A DNA stretch of 5,894 bases, taken from the NCBI GenBank assembly GCA_900543915.1, contig UQTB01000049.1:1-5894 (forward strand). Direction: 5' to 3'. This DNA comes from an uncultured Eubacteriales bacterium. GTDB lineage: Bacteria > Bacillota > Clostridia > Christensenellales > Borkfalkiaceae. Below the pieces are notes generated by a model, which saw only the letters and a program-made list of their open reading frames with translations, was not told the DNA's origin and ran no database searches. Of this stretch, positions 1 to 5,367 are shown piece after piece. A program made the translations under genes and the position numbers. Each line of letters begins with the position of its first letter. Positions within the stretch are counted from its first letter, which is position 1.

Positions 1-484
1 CCTCGCGTCCGCGCGCGCCCGCATCCCGGTGATTTTCCCGGGCGCCGTCGCGGGCGGGTTCTCTCCCGGTCTCGCTCTGCTGCGCGGGAGCAGGCTGTTC
101 CCGCGCGGGTTCTTCGGCGGGCAGCTCCTGCGCGGCAGGCTCTTCATGTTTCACGGGCGCCGCGGAGGCGGGTTCCTCCGCCGGGGCGGGCTGCACGGGG
201 GGCTCCGGTGCGGGTTCCGGAACGGATTCGGGCGCGGCGGCCTCCGCTTTTGCCGCGGCTTCCGCAGCCTCAGCGGCGCGCGCCTCCGCTTCCCGTTCCT
301 CTTTTTCCCGCTCGAGGCGCGCTTCGGTCAGCGCTTTTGCCTTTTCGGCGAGCGACTTTCTGACCGCGGCAAGCGACTCCTCGGACGACTTCAGCTTTTC
401 CAGGAGCGCGGCCATGCCGTTCTCCTTTAAAAGAGCGCCGAGATTCTTGATATTTTCAAATTGGACTTCCTTCTTTTCAGCCAT
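1..484 (-). CDS. infB: Translation initiation factor IF-2, N-terminal part (gene cut by window edge)
   Basis: IF-2 is the GTPase that places initiator fMet-tRNA on the ribosome; only about 161 N-terminal codons are visible and the GTPase domain lies outside the window. The ATG is at 484-482, preceded by GGGGAGG with a 9-nt gap. The frame is open to the left edge with no stop. Residues 1-45 form a short helical segment (MAEKKEVQFENIKNLGALLK). A charged, Ala/Glu/Lys/Arg-rich helix follows, probably coiled (about 45-85), then a Pro/Ala/Glu-rich low-complexity stretch (about 85-135) and an Arg/Gly-rich tail. Such a disordered, charged region before the G domain is usual for bacterial IF-2, but I do not see the canonical IF2N helical motif at the very start. 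The call therefore rests mainly on position: infB directly follows ylxQ in Firmicutes, and the start overlaps the ylxQ stop by 8 nt, implying translational coupling. No G-domain motif is visible to confirm it. Confidence 0.82.
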   Translation of the reverse strand, partial: MAEKKEVQFENIKNLGALLKENGMAALLEKLKSSEESLAAVRKSLAEKAKALTEARLEREKEEREAEARAAEAAEAAAKAEAAAPESVPEPAPEPPVQPAPAEEPASAAPVKHEEPAAQELPAEEPAREQPAPAQQSETGREPARDGARENHRDAGARGRE

Positions 485-815
485 TCGTGACAGCCTCCCC
501 TGCTTGATACTCCGTAAATTGTTCGTCTAAATGTTCCAAAATCGCGCGGGCGAGCGAGCGGTCCGTGACCGCAGCCACCTTACAGCCCTCGCGGTGCGTG
601 AGCGTTTCCAGCGCCGCGCCCTTGCAGAGCACGAGCTTACAGCGGAATTTGCCCGCGAGTTTTGCAGCCTCTTTGGCGGTGTTTCCGCTCGCGGTGGCGC
701 ACAGCAAAAGGACGTGCGCCCCTTTCAGAGAAGCGACGGAATTCATCCCGCAGCGGCATTTGCCCGCCCGCATGGCGAACCCGACGTAGCTCTCGATCTT
801 ACTTCTCTTCTCCAA
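477..815 (-). CDS. ylxQ: L7Ae-family RNA-binding protein YlxQ
   Basis: This is a 112-residue protein of the L7Ae/L30e/S12e superfamily, small alpha-beta-alpha proteins that bind kink-turn RNA. The Bacillus counterpart (YlxQ, also called RplGA) is a putative ribosome-associated protein of uncertain role. Family signs are the early FAMRAGK segment (13-19), a hydrophobic strand HVLLLCATASGNTAKEA (34-50) matching the family's strand followed by a Ser/Asn-Thr turn, and a C-terminal AAVTDRSLARAILEH (81-95). Length is normal. The start is a TTG (815-813), chosen because it lies 6 nt after a strong GAGGAGG and no ATG fits the family N-terminus. The gene begins 17 nt inside rnpM and its stop overlaps the infB start by 8 nt. 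It has six cysteines (20, 22, 39, 59, 64, 78), more than I expect for this family; whether they bind metal is unknown. Confidence 0.9.
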   Translation of the reverse strand: MEKRSKIESYVGFAMRAGKCRCGMNSVASLKGAHVLLLCATASGNTAKEAAKLAGKFRCKLVLCKGAALETLTHREGCKVAAVTDRSLARAILEHLDEQFTEYQAGEAVTNG

Positions 816-1071
816 AAAACTCCTCCTCGATGCGATCGTACACCTCCGGGGGCACGTCCGCGCCGAACGCTTTGTTCAACAGTCTGTATTTCTTCAATTT
901 TGCGACGCACGCCGCGTCGTTGCACACGTAAGCGCCGCGCCCCGCTTTTTTCCCCGTTTTATCCAGAAAAATCTCCCCTTCCGCATTCCTGACCGCGCGG
1001 ATCAGCGTGCGCTTGTCTTTCATCTCGCGGCAGGCAACGCACATCCGCAGGGGAATCTTCTTTTCCGCCAT
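799..1071 (-). CDS. rnpM: RNase P modulator RnpM (YlxR family)
   Basis: This is a 90-residue protein of the YlxR/DUF448 family. The Bacillus subtilis member binds the RNase P RNA and modulates tRNA processing, hence the name RnpM; the family acts in the cytoplasm. Hallmarks are an N-terminal PLRMCVACRE (7-16) with a CxxC pair (C11, C14), the signature GRGAYVC (44-50), a further cysteine at 55, and a basic LKKYRLLNKAF helix (59-69) likely to contact RNA. The four cysteines could bind a metal, but not all family members keep them. Length is typical. The ATG at 1071 begins 6 nt after the nusA stop. Only a weak Shine-Dalgarno (GAAGAG, inside the end of nusA) is seen, which suggests coupling to nusA translation. 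The order nusA-rnpM-ylxQ-infB is conserved across Firmicutes. Confidence 0.95.
   Translation of the reverse strand: MAEKKIPLRMCVACREMKDKRTLIRAVRNAEGEIFLDKTGKKAGRGAYVCNDAACVAKLKKYRLLNKAFGADVPPEVYDRIEEEFFGEEK
822..828 (-). promoter_or_regulatory. Shine-Dalgarno site for ylxQ, embedded in the end of rnpM
   Basis: GAGGAGG on the minus strand lies 6 nt before the TTG start codon at 815-813. It falls inside the three glutamate codons near the C-terminus of RnpM (residues 82-84), so the same bases encode the upstream protein and initiate the downstream one. This site decides the non-ATG start of ylxQ. Confidence 0.8.
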
Positions 1072-1077
1072 ACGATC

Positions 1078-2136
1078 TCACTCTTCCCCCGCGGTGAGCA
1101 TGGAGGATTCGCTCTTGACGTCGATCTTCCAGCCGGTGAGTTTGACCGCCAGGCGGGCGTTCTGCCCGTCTCTGCCGATCGCCAGCGAGAGTTTATCGTC
1201 CGGCACGATGGCGAGCGCGGAGTTCTCCCCCTCCTTCGCGGTCACTTTCAGCACCTTCGCGGGGGAAAGCGCCTTGGCGATGAATTCCAGGGGATCGGGG
1301 CTCCAGGGAATGATGTCGATCTTCTCTCCGCCGAGCTCCTGCACGACGGCGTTGACGCGCGCGCCCTTATTGCCCACGCAGGCGCCGATCGCGTCCACCG
1401 CGGGATCCTCGCTGTAAATCGCGATCTTGGAGCGGTGCCCCGGTTCGCGGGCGATTGCCTTGACGGTCACGACGCCCTGTTTGATCTCCGGCACCTCGTT
1501 TTCGAAAAGGCGCTTGACGAGCCCGGTCGCCGAGCGGGAGACGACGATCTGCGCGCTCCTGCCCGCGTTCTTGACGCGCTTGACGTATACTTTCAGCTTC
1601 TGGTTCAGCTCGTATTTTTCCCCGGGGACCTGATCCTGCGGCATCAGCACGCCCTCGATCTGCCCCGTCCCGATCTCCACGTAGACGGTCTTGTCCTCGA
1701 TCCTGCGGATGACGGAGGTCAGAAGTTCGCCCTCCTTGTCCTCGTACTCGTTCACCGTGTTCGCGCGCTCGATCTCCCTGAGCTTCTGCATGACGACCTG
1801 TTTCGCCGTCTGCGCGGCGATGCGGCCGAAATCCTTGGGGACGATCTCCTCGCGCAGAACGTCGCCTGCCTTCAGCCCGGGCTTGATGTCCTGCGCCTCT
1901 TCGACGGAAAGCTGGCGTTCGGGGTCGGTCACCTCTTCCACGACTTCGCGCACGGAGAAGATGCGGATGGTCTTCTTTTCCACATCCGTCTTCACCTCGA
2001 TGCCGCTCTCCTCCCCCGTGTGCTTTTTATAGGCGAATACGAGCGCGTTTTCCAGCGCGTCCAAAAACGCCTGCTGAGAGATGCCCTTTTCCCGCTCCAG
2101 ATCTTCGAGCGCCAGAAAGAAATCCTTGTTGATCAT
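1078..2136 (-). CDS. nusA: Transcription termination/antitermination protein NusA
   Basis: NusA binds RNA polymerase and nascent RNA. It promotes pausing and hairpin-dependent termination, and takes part in antitermination. The 352 residues fall into an N-terminal polymerase-binding domain (1-about 130), an S1 domain (about 135-200, from GELLTSVIRRIEDKTVYVEI), KH1 (about 230-295, with its loop GNKG at 255-258 in ACVGNKGARVNAVVQEL) and KH2 (about 300-345, with its loop GRDG at 321-324). It ends shortly after KH2 with no acidic-repeat extension, as in Gram-positive NusA (about 370 aa in Bacillus). The ATG at 2136 was chosen over the in-frame upstream ATG at 2181 because AAGGAG stands 5 nt before it, because MINKDFFLALEDLE is the family N-terminus, and because the upstream start would overlap rimP. 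It lies 37 nt after rimP and 6 nt before rnpM, in one operon that may be feedback-controlled at the rimP leader hairpin. Confidence 0.98.
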   Translation of the reverse strand: MINKDFFLALEDLEREKGISQQAFLDALENALVFAYKKHTGEESGIEVKTDVEKKTIRIFSVREVVEEVTDPERQLSVEEAQDIKPGLKAGDVLREEIVPKDFGRIAAQTAKQVVMQKLREIERANTVNEYEDKEGELLTSVIRRIEDKTVYVEIGTGQIEGVLMPQDQVPGEKYELNQKLKVYVKRVKNAGRSAQIVVSRSATGLVKRLFENEVPEIKQGVVTVKAIAREPGHRSKIAIYSEDPAVDAIGACVGNKGARVNAVVQELGGEKIDIIPWSPDPLEFIAKALSPAKVLKVTAKEGENSALAIVPDDKLSLAIGRDGQNARLAVKLTGWKIDVKSESSMLTAGEE

Positions 2137-2141
2137 GTCTT

Positions 2142-2147
2142 CTCCTT
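2142..2147 (-). promoter_or_regulatory. Shine-Dalgarno site for nusA
   Basis: AAGGAG on the minus strand, 5 nt before the ATG at 2136-2134. It sits in the 37-nt rimP-nusA gap and fixes the nusA start, ruling out the 15-residue longer reading frame that would begin at 2181. Confidence 0.8.
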
Positions 2148-2173
2148 TCCTGTTTGTGTTGATTCTCGTATGT

Positions 2174-2635
2174 TTATTCAAAATGAATCGCCTTGTTGAT
2201 CTTGGCGATCTGCTTTAATTCCAGCGTGAAGGTTTCCTTTCCGGCGCGCAGGCGGATCGCCTCGCCGTCGTAAGAAAGGAGAATTCCCTCCCAATATTTT
2301 TTGCCCCGCACGGAAGCATACAGCTTTACCTCCACTTCCTCCCCGATGTTCTTCTCGAAATCCGCCGCCTTGCGGAAGGGGCGGTCCAGCCCCAGGCTGG
2401 AGACGTTCAGCGTGTAGGGGGCGCCGTAAGTGGGATCCAGCTCGTCCAGCGGCGCGTCGATCGCGTTGTGAAACGCCTCGCAGGCGTCGAGATCGATCCC
2501 TCCCGCCCGGTCGATATAGACGGTCAGGCTGGGGTTCTGCCCCTGTCTGAACTCCGCCTCCACTACATCGACGCCGAGAGAATCCCCGATGGGGCGCAGA
2601 AAATCGACGATCTTCTCCGGATCCATGACGCGCAT
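2174..2635 (-). CDS. rimP: Ribosome maturation factor RimP
   Basis: RimP assists assembly of the 30S ribosomal subunit. The 153-residue product has the family's two-domain form. The N-terminal alpha-beta domain (about 1-85) contains GVDVVEAEFRQGQNPSLTVYID and ends in NVSSLGLDRPF (77-87), equivalent to the family signature NVSSPGLDRPL. An SH3-like C-terminal domain (about 90-153) contains the KYWEGIL strand and the ending LKQIAKINKAI. The Leu in place of the signature Pro is unusual. The ATG at 2635 is chosen because GGAGG lies 7 nt before it. An in-frame ATG at 2695 would add 20 residues encoded by the terminator hairpin and has no ribosome-binding site. As the first gene of the rimP-nusA-rnpM-ylxQ-infB operon it is driven by the promoter at 2713-2741, with a leader of about 70 nt holding a terminator-like hairpin. 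Confidence 0.95.
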   Translation of the reverse strand: MRVMDPEKIVDFLRPIGDSLGVDVVEAEFRQGQNPSLTVYIDRAGGIDLDACEAFHNAIDAPLDELDPTYGAPYTLNVSSLGLDRPFRKAADFEKNIGEEVEVKLYASVRGKKYWEGILLSYDGEAIRLRAGKETFTLELKQIAKINKAIHFE

Positions 2636-2642
2636 GCGAATA

Positions 2643-2647
2643 CCTCC
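2643..2647 (-). promoter_or_regulatory. Shine-Dalgarno site for rimP
   Basis: GGAGG (within AAGGGAGG) on the minus strand, 7 nt before the ATG at 2635-2633. It begins only a few bases after the U-tract of the leader hairpin, so a terminated leader transcript would lack it. It decides the rimP start. Confidence 0.85.
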
Positions 2648-2651
2648 CTTC

Positions 2652-2684
2652 AAAAAGAAATGAGAACGGGGCACCGTTCTCATT
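2652..2684 (-). terminator. Intrinsic terminator-like hairpin in the rimP-nusA operon leader (possible attenuator)
   Basis: On the minus strand an 11-bp perfect stem (AATGAGAACGG, 2684-2674, pairing with CCGTTCTCATT, 2669-2659) has a 4-nt TGCC loop. It is followed by T, C and then five Ts (2658-2652). This is the form of an intrinsic terminator with an imperfect U-tract. It lies between the promoter at 2713-2741 and the rimP ribosome-binding site. It can therefore both end transcripts arriving from the ispG unit and attenuate transcripts started at the rimP promoter. Autoregulation of nusA by attenuation is known from Bacillus subtilis; that this hairpin does the same is inference. Confidence 0.8.
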
Positions 2685-2712
2685 CGACAAAACATCTTAT
2701 GAAAGCGGTTGT

Positions 2713-2741
2713 ATTATACCATACTTTCCGCGTCAAAGCAA
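2713..2741 (-). promoter_or_regulatory. Promoter of the rimP-nusA-infB operon
   Basis: On the minus strand TTGCTT (2741-2736) is followed by a 17-nt spacer and a perfect TATAAT (2718-2713). TG at 2721-2720 makes it an extended -10 (TGGTATAAT). The predicted start is near 2706, giving a leader of about 70 nt. The -35 begins five bases after the stop codon of the PolC-related gene. The pattern fits the housekeeping vegetative sigma factor. Confidence 0.8.
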
Positions 2742-2746
2742 GCGTT

Positions 2747-4282
2747 TTACAGCGTTTTTTTCATTTTTACCAGTTCCATGAACATTTCCGCCGTGGCGAG
2801 CGCGTCTGAAAACGCGCGGTGATGGCGGAATTCGATGTGAAAGTGCTCGCAGACCGTGTTGAGCTTGTGATTGACGAGGTTCGGCAGCACCTCCCGCGCC
2901 AGCTGAACGGTATCCACGACCTTGTTGGTATAGAAGTATTCCAGCGGTTTGCTGTAAAATTTGATGAACTTCGTGTCGAAATCCGCGTTATGGGCGACGA
3001 GCACCGCGCCCCGCGTGAACTTGAAAAAGTCTCCCGCCACCTGCTCAAAGGTGGGGGCGTCCTTCACCATGTCGTTGTCGATCCCCGTGAGCTGAGTGAT
3101 CTTTTCGGTGATCAGGCGCTCCGGATTGACGAGGGTGGTGAACGACTCCGTGATCACGCCGCCCCTGATGCGCACCGCGCCGATCTCGGTGATCTTGTCC
3201 ACCGTGTAGTCCGTGCCCGTCGTTTCGAGGTCGAAGACGACGAATTCGTTTTCGGTGAGCGCGGCGGGAAGCGCCGCGGGAACGCTGAACAGATCGGTCT
3301 CCTTCACCTCTTCCACCGGCTGCGGGAACACTCTGACGTATTCCGAAGCCGCGGAGCGCCCGCTCTTCTGCACCTTTTCAAAGTGCTCCGGAAAAGTGCA
3401 GCGGTTGATCTTTCTGATCTTATAGCTGAGGTTCCCGTTGTAGCGGTCGATAAAGCCCTCCGTGATGACGGCGTCTCCTTCCTTCAGCTGCTGGATCTTC
3501 GCGAGCGTGGCGGCGCGCGTAAAGTAGAGGCCGCCGATCCGCCCGGTCGTATCGTCCAGATCGAAGATATAAAAGGGCTTTCCCTTCTGCGTGAACTTTT
3601 CGCGGATGCCGACGATTCTGCCGCAGAGGGTGACTTCGCCCTCGCTCGTGGCGTCCTCGATATAGACCGCCGTGTCGGCGGGCTGCTCGGCGTCGTCGAT
3701 GGGGATGACGTCCGTCACCCGGATCGCGCGGTGCTCCACGCGCTCGACGTCGCCCAGGCGCATGACGCTGTCTTCGGGGAGCGCGTCGTCCTCCGCGCAC
3801 TCCCGCACCGTGCAGAGGCCCGAAAAATTGTCGCAGAAATTCCGGTCGAGATCGGCGTTGATGCGCTCGAACGCGCCGTTCGCCTTAAAATAATCCGCCG
3901 CCGACGGGGACAGAGACAGCATATACCGCACGTTTTCGCCGATGATATCCACGCTCACGTCGCTCTCCTTCAGCCCGGAACAAACGGACGGGTAATTCTC
4001 GCGCGCGAATCTGACGATCCTGCGCTCTATGAGCTCTTTGTCGCTGACGATCTTTCTGACCGAAAAGCTCACCGAGCGGAAACTCGCCGGCAGTTCTGCC
4101 AAAAGATAGTTGAACATCTTTTCCTCGAGCGGCTTATCCACCGCCTTGTCGCAGATGAAATTGAACTTGAGGTCCTTCGTTTCCCTGTCCACGACGACGG
4201 TATTGATCTTGATTTTTCTCAGGCGCTCGTCCAGTTTTCTCAATTCTTCCAGAAAGCGCTTTCCCGCTCCTATCTTAAGCAC
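2747..4282 (-). CDS. Polymerase-less PolC-related protein: PolC N-terminal region, OB fold and DEDDh 3'-5' exonuclease
   Basis: The 511-residue product resembles only the front and exonuclease portions of PolC, the roughly 1,440-residue replicative polymerase of Firmicutes. Domains are a PolC-type N-terminal region (about 1-200), an OB fold (about 214-295, EVTLCGRIVGIREKFTQKGK onward), a Pro-rich linker (about 300-342) and an exonuclease (about 345-505). All DEDDh residues are present: D351 and E353 in FDLETTG, D436 in AHNADFD, H488 and D493 in HHRAFSD. Neither half of the PHP domain, in which PolC exonucleases are normally inserted, is visible, and no palm, fingers or tau-binding tail follows; TAA comes right after the fold. 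The GTG start (4282) has GAGGAG 8 nt upstream and overlaps ispG by 13 nt. The frame extends 184 codons further upstream, but that part is an Arg/Gly-rich shadow of ispG. It sits at the usual polC place, between ispG and rimP. Likely a 3'-5' DNA exonuclease, perhaps a detached proofreader; its partner is unknown. Confidence 0.9.
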   Translation of the reverse strand: MLKIGAGKRFLEELRKLDERLRKIKINTVVVDRETKDLKFNFICDKAVDKPLEEKMFNYLLAELPASFRSVSFSVRKIVSDKELIERRIVRFARENYPSVCSGLKESDVSVDIIGENVRYMLSLSPSAADYFKANGAFERINADLDRNFCDNFSGLCTVRECAEDDALPEDSVMRLGDVERVEHRAIRVTDVIPIDDAEQPADTAVYIEDATSEGEVTLCGRIVGIREKFTQKGKPFYIFDLDDTTGRIGGLYFTRAATLAKIQQLKEGDAVITEGFIDRYNGNLSYKIRKINRCTFPEHFEKVQKSGRSAASEYVRVFPQPVEEVKETDLFSVPAALPAALTENEFVVFDLETTGTDYTVDKITEIGAVRIRGGVITESFTTLVNPERLITEKITQLTGIDNDMVKDAPTFEQVAGDFFKFTRGAVLVAHNADFDTKFIKFYSKPLEYFYTNKVVDTVQLAREVLPNLVNHKLNTVCEHFHIEFRHHRAFSDALATAEMFMELVKMKKTL

Positions 4283-5328
4283 GACATCAACTCCTCGGTA
4301 AATCTTTCTTCCAGTTCTTCGGGAGGGCCCTTCCAGATCACTTCCCCCTTGCGGAACAGAACGCAGTCCTCTCCGCTTCCGGCGACGCCGAGATCGGCGT
4401 CCTTTCCCTCTCCCACGCCGTTGACCGCGCAGCCCATCACGGCGATTTTCAGGCGTTTTCTGATTCCTTTCACGCGCGCTTCCACCTTTTCGGCGAACGC
4501 CGCGGCATTCCAGCGGCACCGGCCGCACGTGGGACATGCGACGACTTCCACGTAGTCCCGCTCCAGCCCGACCGCGCGGAGAATCTCCCTCCCGGCCGCG
4601 ACTTCCTCCGTGGTCTCCCCCGAGAGCGAGACGCGCAGGGTGTCCCCGATGCCGTCCAGCAAAAGCGCGCCGATCGCGGCGGCGCTCTTGACGATCCCGC
4701 CGAACCTGCGGCCCGCTTCGGTCACGCCGAGGTGAAGGGGATAGTCGCAGCGCGCGCTCAGGTAGCGGTAAGCGGCGACGGTCAGCGGCACGTCGGACGC
4801 CTTGACCGAGAGCACGATATCCGAGACGCCGCATTTTTCAAAGGCCCGCGCTTCCGCGAGCGCGCTCTCCGCCAGCGCCTCCGCCGTCCTGCCGCCGTAG
4901 CGCTCGTAAAACGCCCGCGCGATGCTGCCGGTATTCGCGCCCACGCGGACGGGAATATGATGCGCCCTGACGGCGTCCGCCACCAGTTTTACCTTGTTTT
5001 CCCCGCCCAGATTGCCCGGATTGACGCGGATTTTATCCGCTCCGTGCTCCGCCGCGCGCACGGCGAGGCGCGCGTCAAAGTGGATATCCGCCACCACGGG
5101 AATATGGACCGCCTGCCTGACGGCGGCGATCGCATCTGCATCCCGCTCTGCAGGGACGGCGACGCGCACGACGTCGCATCCCGCCCGCTCGAGCGCCAGA
5201 ATTTCCGCGACCGTGCCGTCGACGTCGGAGGGGGGAAGCGTAGTCATGGACTGCACGGAAACGGGCGCTCCCCCGCCCATGCGCACGCCGCCGACGACAA
5301 CCGAACGCGTATATTTTTTATCAGTCAT
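4270..5328 (-). CDS. ispG: 4-hydroxy-3-methylbut-2-enyl diphosphate synthase (IspG/GcpE)
   Basis: IspG performs the penultimate step of the MEP isoprenoid pathway: reductive ring opening of methylerythritol 2,4-cyclodiphosphate to HMBPP, using a [4Fe-4S] cluster. The 352 residues match the usual two-domain bacterial form. A TIM-barrel (about 1-260) contains GGGAPVSVQSMTT (18-30), DIHFD (81-85) and the loop KIRVNPGN (99-106). The cluster domain holds CPTCGR (C265, C268), MGCAVNGVGE (C300) and the conserved Glu307 that completes cluster ligation. The usual MGCVVNGPGEA is altered here, with Val for Pro and Gly for Ala, but all cluster ligands remain. The ATG at 5328 gives the typical N-terminus. 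No Shine-Dalgarno precedes it, and a promoter places +1 at this ATG, so translation may be leaderless. The last 13 nt overlap the PolC-related gene. Its usual upstream neighbours dxr and rseP are absent from the visible flank. Confidence 0.97.
   Translation of the reverse strand: MTDKKYTRSVVVGGVRMGGGAPVSVQSMTTLPPSDVDGTVAEILALERAGCDVVRVAVPAERDADAIAAVRQAVHIPVVADIHFDARLAVRAAEHGADKIRVNPGNLGGENKVKLVADAVRAHHIPVRVGANTGSIARAFYERYGGRTAEALAESALAEARAFEKCGVSDIVLSVKASDVPLTVAAYRYLSARCDYPLHLGVTEAGRRFGGIVKSAAAIGALLLDGIGDTLRVSLSGETTEEVAAGREILRAVGLERDYVEVVACPTCGRCRWNAAAFAEKVEARVKGIRKRLKIAVMGCAVNGVGEGKDADLGVAGSGEDCVLFRKGEVIWKGPPEELEERFTEELMSCLR
4291..4296 (-). promoter_or_regulatory. Shine-Dalgarno site for the PolC-related gene, inside the end of ispG
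   Basis: GAGGAG on the minus strand stands 8 nt before the GTG at 4282-4280. It lies in the last codons of ispG, so translation of the two genes is probably coupled. It is the reason for placing the start at 4282 and not at the far upstream ATG (4834) of the same frame. Confidence 0.75.
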
Positions 5329-5334
5329 ATCTTT

Positions 5335-5364
5335 ATTTTAGCTTAAAAGACGCAATATTGTCAA
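5335..5364 (-). promoter_or_regulatory. Promoter of ispG and the PolC-related gene
   Basis: On the minus strand a perfect TTGACA (5364-5359) is followed by an 18-nt spacer and TAAAAT (5340-5335). Counting seven bases past the -10 puts the transcription start at 5328, the A of the ispG ATG. The bases between -10 and ATG (AAAGAT) contain no Shine-Dalgarno. It begins directly downstream of the terminator of the preceding gene, so ispG starts its own transcription unit. Confidence 0.75.
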
Positions 5365-5367
5365 ACG

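Noticed and set aside
29..430. A 133-codon plus-strand frame rich in Gly, Phe and Arg
   Set aside because: It is the complement of the Ala/Pro/Glu-rich infB N-terminal region; the composition is what the antisense of such codons gives.
1435..2199. A 254-codon plus-strand open frame opposite nusA
   Set aside because: Shadow of nusA: low-complexity Leu/Asp/Arg/His translation with no motif, no Shine-Dalgarno and no promoter.
2178..2690. A 170-codon minus-strand frame overlapping rimP
   Set aside because: An out-of-frame shadow of rimP with Arg/Gly-rich translation; rimP matches its family in the other frame.
2636..2695. In-frame upstream ATGs (2695, 2683) extending rimP by 20 or 16 residues
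   Set aside because: Neither has a Shine-Dalgarno, the extension is encoded by the terminator hairpin, and the family N-terminus begins at 2635, which has GGAGG at 7 nt.
2652..2706. A ligand-binding riboswitch in the rimP leader
   Set aside because: The leader is only about 70 nt, with about 20 nt before the terminator stem. I see no aptamer-sized structure and no competing antiterminator pairing.
2731..2736. TTGACG as the -35 box of the rimP promoter
   Set aside because: It is only 12 nt from TATAAT; TTGCTT at 2741-2736 gives the standard 17-nt spacing and the extended -10 reduces the need for a perfect -35.
2819..4555. A 578-codon open frame on the plus strand opposite the PolC-related gene and ispG
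   Set aside because: It runs antisense to two well-supported genes, its translation is Arg/His/Asp/Val-rich with no recognisable fold, and it has no ribosome-binding site. Long antisense frames are expected in GC-rich DNA with biased codon use.
4283..4834. N-terminal extension of the PolC-related frame to the ATG at 4834
   Set aside because: The added 184 residues are Arg/Gly-rich and lie wholly inside ispG in another frame. A GTG at 4282 with GAGGAG at 8 nt gives a normal start and a small overlap.
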